Source: Opitutaceae bacterium
GTDB taxonomy: Bacteria; Verrucomicrobiota; Verrucomicrobiia; Opitutales; Opitutaceae
Assembly (NCBI GenBank): GCA_023269455.1
Contig: JAHFTG010000067.1
Location: forward strand, 1 to 9,882
DNA: 9,882 nucleotides
Reading direction: 5' to 3'
A program made the translations under genes and the position numbers. Of this stretch, positions 7,018 through 9,882 are shown piece by piece. The notes beneath the pieces were generated by a model. It saw only the letters and a list, made by a program, of their open reading frames with translations, made no database searches and was not told where the DNA came from. Within the stretch, counting starts at the first letter, position 1; each line of letters starts with the position of its first letter.

Positions 7018-8160
7018 ATGCGTATTCTCTTCGCAACAACTCTGCGTGCGCACTGGGGTGGCAGCGAGTGGCTGTGGTCGGACACTGCGCTGGCTCTCCG
7101 AAAACGAGGCCACGACGTAGGATATTTTCAGCCCTGGCCTAAAAAACATCCGGCGCTTGAAGCCCTGCGCGCAATCGAGGCCATCGAATTTTCTCCGGGT
7201 CAGACGGTGCGTTGGTGGCGCCGGCTAGCGGCTAGAATGACCCGGCCGCCATGTAGCTTCCGGCAGCATATGCTGGAGACCTTTAAGCCAGATCTCGTCG
7301 TAATCTCCCAAGCCCGCCAAGACGAGGGACTGGACTGGCACGATGATCTTGTCGGCGCTGGCGTGCCGTATGTCGTCGTAAACGAACTAGTGGTCGAAGC
7401 ACTCTACTTGGAGGACGACACCACTGATCGCCTGTCCGCCTTCCTGCTTGGCGCGAGCGCCACATACTGTGTTTCCCGACGCAATCTCGAGGCACTCCAG
7501 CAACAGTTGGGCCGCGCGCTACCCTTCGGTGACGTGCAACCCAACCCTTTTCGAGTGCCCTACACCGGCGCCTTCACCTGGCCTGATGCAGCGGATCCCG
7601 TCCTCCGTCTCGCTCTCGTCGGGCGGCTCGACCCCGACTCAAAAGGCCACCGCGTATTGCTGGAAGCATTCCGCCGCCAGCACTGGCGCGGGCGATCCAT
7701 TTGTCTTCATTTTTATGGTGACGGGTCCGCCCGCCGCGCCCTTGAACGCCTCATCAAATGGTGGGGCTTGGAAAATCAAGTCTGCTTCGAAGGCCATGTG
7801 TCGAACGTCAACGACATTTGGAAACGCTGTCATGTTGTCACCCAGCCATCACGAGAAGAAGGCACTCCCATCGCAATGATCGAGGGGCTGCTCTCAGGGC
7901 GGCCGGCCTTGGCCACCGCTGTCGCCGGCATCCCTGAATTCGTAGATGATGGGCAAACAGGATTCCTCGCGCCCGCTTGCACGGCCGATCTTATCGACAC
8001 CGCGATGGAGCACCTTTGGCTTGCCCGCGACAATCTTCGTGAAATGGGACGCACAGCCCAGCAACGCGTCCGCGAACGCCTGCCCGCCAGCCCTGCCGAT
8101 CTTTTTGCAAACCGCCTGGAAGCTCTGGTGATTCCCCAAAAGAATGAAATCTGCCCGTAG
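7018..8160 (+). CDS. GT4-family glycosyltransferase (second)
   Basis: This 380-residue GT-B fold enzyme starts MRILFATTLRAHWGGSEW; the Gly-Gly-Ser-Glu (14-17) is a common GT4 N-terminal loop. The linker-region motif YCVSRRNLEAL occurs at 150-160. The donor half has LALVGRLDPDSKGHRVLLEA (198-217) and HFYGDGSAR (231-239). SREEGTPIAMIEGLLSGRP (278-296) contains the E-x7-E pair Glu281/Glu289, followed by GIPEFVDDGQTGFL (304-317), a standard GT4 ending. It is distinct from the first GT4 in this operon (no close similarity beyond family motifs), so the two probably make different linkages. It starts 5 bases after the GT2 stop, and its own last 17 bases overlap the next gene's start. Confidence 0.9.
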   Translation: MRILFATTLRAHWGGSEWLWSDTALALRKRGHDVGYFQPWPKKHPALEALRAIEAIEFSPGQTVRWWRRLAARMTRPPCSFRQHMLETFKPDLVVISQARQDEGLDWHDDLVGAGVPYVVVNELVVEALYLEDDTTDRLSAFLLGASATYCVSRRNLEALQQQLGRALPFGDVQPNPFRVPYTGAFTWPDAADPVLRLALVGRLDPDSKGHRVLLEAFRRQHWRGRSICLHFYGDGSARRALERLIKWWGLENQVCFEGHVSNVNDIWKRCHVVTQPSREEGTPIAMIEGLLSGRPALATAVAGIPEFVDDGQTGFLAPACTADLIDTAMEHLWLARDNLREMGRTAQQRVRERLPASPADLFANRLEALVIPQKNEICP

Positions 8161-9256
8161 GATCGCTCGCAAATCATGGCAACGCGTCGCTACCCGTCTG
8201 CCATTTCGCCACGCCGCTTTCGAAGAACTCTTCCCAAAAGTTGAGGTTTTCAGAACCGGTGCTGTCCGCGCCGGATCAGGCTTTAGCGGCCTGCTATTGG
8301 CTGAACCAGGCAGTCCATTCCTCATACGTCCGACTGCCTACGCCGATGGAAAACCCGGAGAACTCGCCAGCGAAGACCGCACCTATATGACTGCCGAGCC
8401 CACGCGCCGTCTTTTCGCCATGTCCGAGGCCAGAATCATCGGCGCCCAAGGTATATGTTACGCACCGGCAACACGCACCGCATTCAGCGAAACCCTCGAA
8501 TCATGGGAGACATCCCCTGAGCAGCACACCATTTTCTCCACTCCAGGTTTCCCGGCGGCCCGCCCACTCTCAGGAATGAGCCTCTCACTCGCGACGCTTG
8601 GCGGCGAAACATTCTATCACTTCCTCCTTGAAAGCCTGCCGAAACTCGCCCTCGCGCGCGCTTTCCTGCCGCACATCGACCAATTGCTGGTGCCCCGTTA
8701 CATCGAGCAATCCAAGACCGCCTGGCTGCGTCGCCTCGGTTTCACGCAAAAAATCGTCTGGCTCGACGACTTCGCCCACTGGCACTGCGAGCAGCTCCTC
8801 TTCACCAATCGCCTCGCCCGCCATTTCGAGCCGAATCCGTGGTGTGTGCGTGTTCTGCGAGAGTTTGCTCGTGTGCCTGCGCACAGCACTTCCGGGCCGT
8901 CCCTGTGGCTCGACCGCAGCGGCGTGGCTAACCGTGCCACTGCATGGGAGCGTGATTTTGCCGCGCAATTGCCGGAATTGGAATCCGTCGATCTTGGCAC
9001 CATAGAACCCGCCCAAGTGCTCACCCGTTGCGCCAGTGCGCGTATCTTCACAGGCCTGCATGGCGCGGCTTTTGCCAACATGGTTTTCAGCCCGCCCGGC
9101 GCTCAAATAATCGAGCTCATGCCGCGCGCCTTCCATCCCTTTTACGCTCGGCTCGCGCAAGCCTGCGGCCACGAACATATCGCGGTGCGCATGCCGGAGA
9201 CCGAGAGCGGTCGCACCGCCACGCTGGCCATCGTGCGTAAATTCATTCCGCTGTGA
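8144..9256 (+). CDS. GT61-family (DUF563-type) glycosyltransferase
   Basis: This 370-residue protein is recognised as GT61 by two signatures: TFYHFLLESLPKLALA (156-171), the Tyr-His-x-x-x-Glu segment of the first half, and IFTGLHGAAFANMVFSPPGAQIIEL (301-325), the Gly-x-His-Gly-Ala-x-x-x-Asn block that forms the nucleotide-sugar site. WLDRSG (255-260) matches the start of the donor domain. GT61 includes plant xylosyl/arabinosyltransferases and eukaryotic EOGT, with bacterial members in capsule and LPS loci. No signal peptide or membrane helix is obvious, so it should act in the cytoplasm. The ATG at 8144 lies in the preceding GT4 gene; its 17-base overlap suggests coupling. The basic N-terminus (MKSARRIARKSWQR) could aid membrane association. 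Transferred sugar unknown. Confidence 0.87.
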   Translation: MKSARRIARKSWQRVATRLPFRHAAFEELFPKVEVFRTGAVRAGSGFSGLLLAEPGSPFLIRPTAYADGKPGELASEDRTYMTAEPTRRLFAMSEARIIGAQGICYAPATRTAFSETLESWETSPEQHTIFSTPGFPAARPLSGMSLSLATLGGETFYHFLLESLPKLALARAFLPHIDQLLVPRYIEQSKTAWLRRLGFTQKIVWLDDFAHWHCEQLLFTNRLARHFEPNPWCVRVLREFARVPAHSTSGPSLWLDRSGVANRATAWERDFAAQLPELESVDLGTIEPAQVLTRCASARIFTGLHGAAFANMVFSPPGAQIIELMPRAFHPFYARLAQACGHEHIAVRMPETESGRTATLAIVRKFIPL

Positions 9257-9882
9257 ATACCTCCTTGCCCGACTGGCGTCACCGTCTCATCGCCCGCTAC
9301 TATCGAGCCGACGAGCACCCGTGTAAGCTTCGCTTGCTGGCCCTCTTCAAACGGCTTCTGCGTGTGACTGCCGTGCGAGCTGTCATTGTTCCCGGAGTGG
9401 TTATGAAACTTGATGATTCCGACTTTGTGCAGCGCGAGATTCTTTTCCACGGGGGTTATGAACTCGCTACCCTCGCCCGCTACGATGCTCTGCTTCAAAA
9501 TGCGCGCGGGGCGGTCGATTTTGGCGCGCACATGGGCCTTTTCACTCTGCGGGCTGCACGCGCGCTTGCCTCGCGTGGCGGCCAAGTCTTCGCAGTCGAG
9601 CCCACGCCCGGGCACGCGGTCGCACTCTTGCGCAACGCCGCGCTTAGTGGACTCACAAACATCGAACTATGCACCAGCGCCGTATCATCCGCACCCGCGC
9701 TCCTGCGCATGATCGCTCCACACTCGGCCAACACAGGAGGTAGTCGTCTCGCGCGGACTACTGAGGTGGGAGAAGACTTTCGAGATATCCCGCTGCACGT
9801 CCCGGTGCGTCCGGCTGCGGAGTTGGTTGCGCTTATCCCGGCCGATTGCCTGGACCTCATTAAGATAGACGTCGAAGGCCAT
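9253..9882 (+). CDS. FkbM-family methyltransferase, N-terminal part (cut by window edge)
   Basis: From a GTG at 9253, sharing GTGA with the GT61 stop, 210 codons stay open to the window edge. The protein has a Rossmann-like SAM-binding core: VDFGAHMGLFTLRAARA (88-104, motif I), VFAVEPTPGHAVALLRNA (112-129, with the acidic motif II and the family's Glu-Pro-x-Pro), and LIKIDVEGH (202-210), the FkbM Asp-Val-Glu-Gly motif at the very end. FkbM enzymes are SAM-dependent O-methyltransferases; in surface-polysaccharide loci they are thought to methylate sugar hydroxyls. The common Gly-Ala-Asn of motif I is Gly-Ala-His here. An in-frame ATG at 9403 is an alternative start, but it would drop 50 residues before the core. 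GTG is preferred because the overlap matches the rest of the operon. The C-terminus is not visible. Confidence 0.83.
   Translation, partial: MNTSLPDWRHRLIARYYRADEHPCKLRLLALFKRLLRVTAVRAVIVPGVVMKLDDSDFVQREILFHGGYELATLARYDALLQNARGAVDFGAHMGLFTLRAARALASRGGQVFAVEPTPGHAVALLRNAALSGLTNIELCTSAVSSAPALLRMIAPHSANTGGSRLARTTEVGEDFRDIPLHVPVRPAAELVALIPADCLDLIKIDVEGH

Noticed and set aside
1..9882. tRNA, rRNA, CRISPR arrays, insertion sequences, attachment sites
   Set aside because: No cloverleaf-like tRNA, no regularly spaced repeats, no transposase or integrase motifs and no terminal inverted repeats with target duplications were seen.

Overview
The window is GC-rich bacterial DNA, roughly 60-70% GC over most of its length. 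Genes are tightly packed and none of the ten usable start codons has a recognisable Shine-Dalgarno sequence. This fits a lineage that relies little on Shine-Dalgarno pairing. Something like a Verrucomicrobiota member (for example Opitutaceae) is my guess from overall style; nothing in the window proves the taxon.

Left edge (1-756): a divergent pair of ordinary housekeeping-type genes. On the minus strand is the N-terminal part of an NAD(P)-binding epimerase/dehydratase-like protein, cut by the window edge. On the plus strand is a complete DJ-1/PfpI family protein. Their start codons are only 19 bases apart. They look unrelated to what follows. Positions 757-933 hold no gene but contain two inverted repeats.

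Main region (934-9882, plus strand): one apparently single transcription unit of eight genes for a cell-surface polysaccharide, most likely an O-antigen-type glycan exported by the ABC-transporter route. Order: asparagine synthetase-like amidotransferase (934), GT4 glycosyltransferase (2847), ABC-2 permease Wzm (3917), ATPase Wzt with a C-terminal carbohydrate-binding domain (4755), GT2 glycosyltransferase (6008), second GT4 (7018), GT61 (8144), and an FkbM-family methyltransferase (GTG start at 9253) that runs off the right edge. Neighbours overlap by 4 or 17 bases or are separated by 1-5 bases, so co-transcription and translational coupling are likely.

Proposed division of labour (inference): glycosyltransferases build the chain on a lipid carrier at the inner face of the membrane. 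The AsnB-like enzyme may amidate a uronic acid or similar sugar. FkbM may O-methylate a sugar, possibly as a chain-end mark. Wzt recognises the finished chain and Wzm/Wzt export it. No Wzx flippase, Wzy polymerase or initiating sugar-phosphate transferase is present in the window.

The most interesting signals are a fall in GC that begins inside wzt, an apparent Glu-to-Ala change in the glutamine pocket of the AsnB-like enzyme, and the co-location of a Wzt carbohydrate-binding domain with a candidate capping methyltransferase. I found no clearly unprecedented system; this is a recognisable type of locus with some unusual details.
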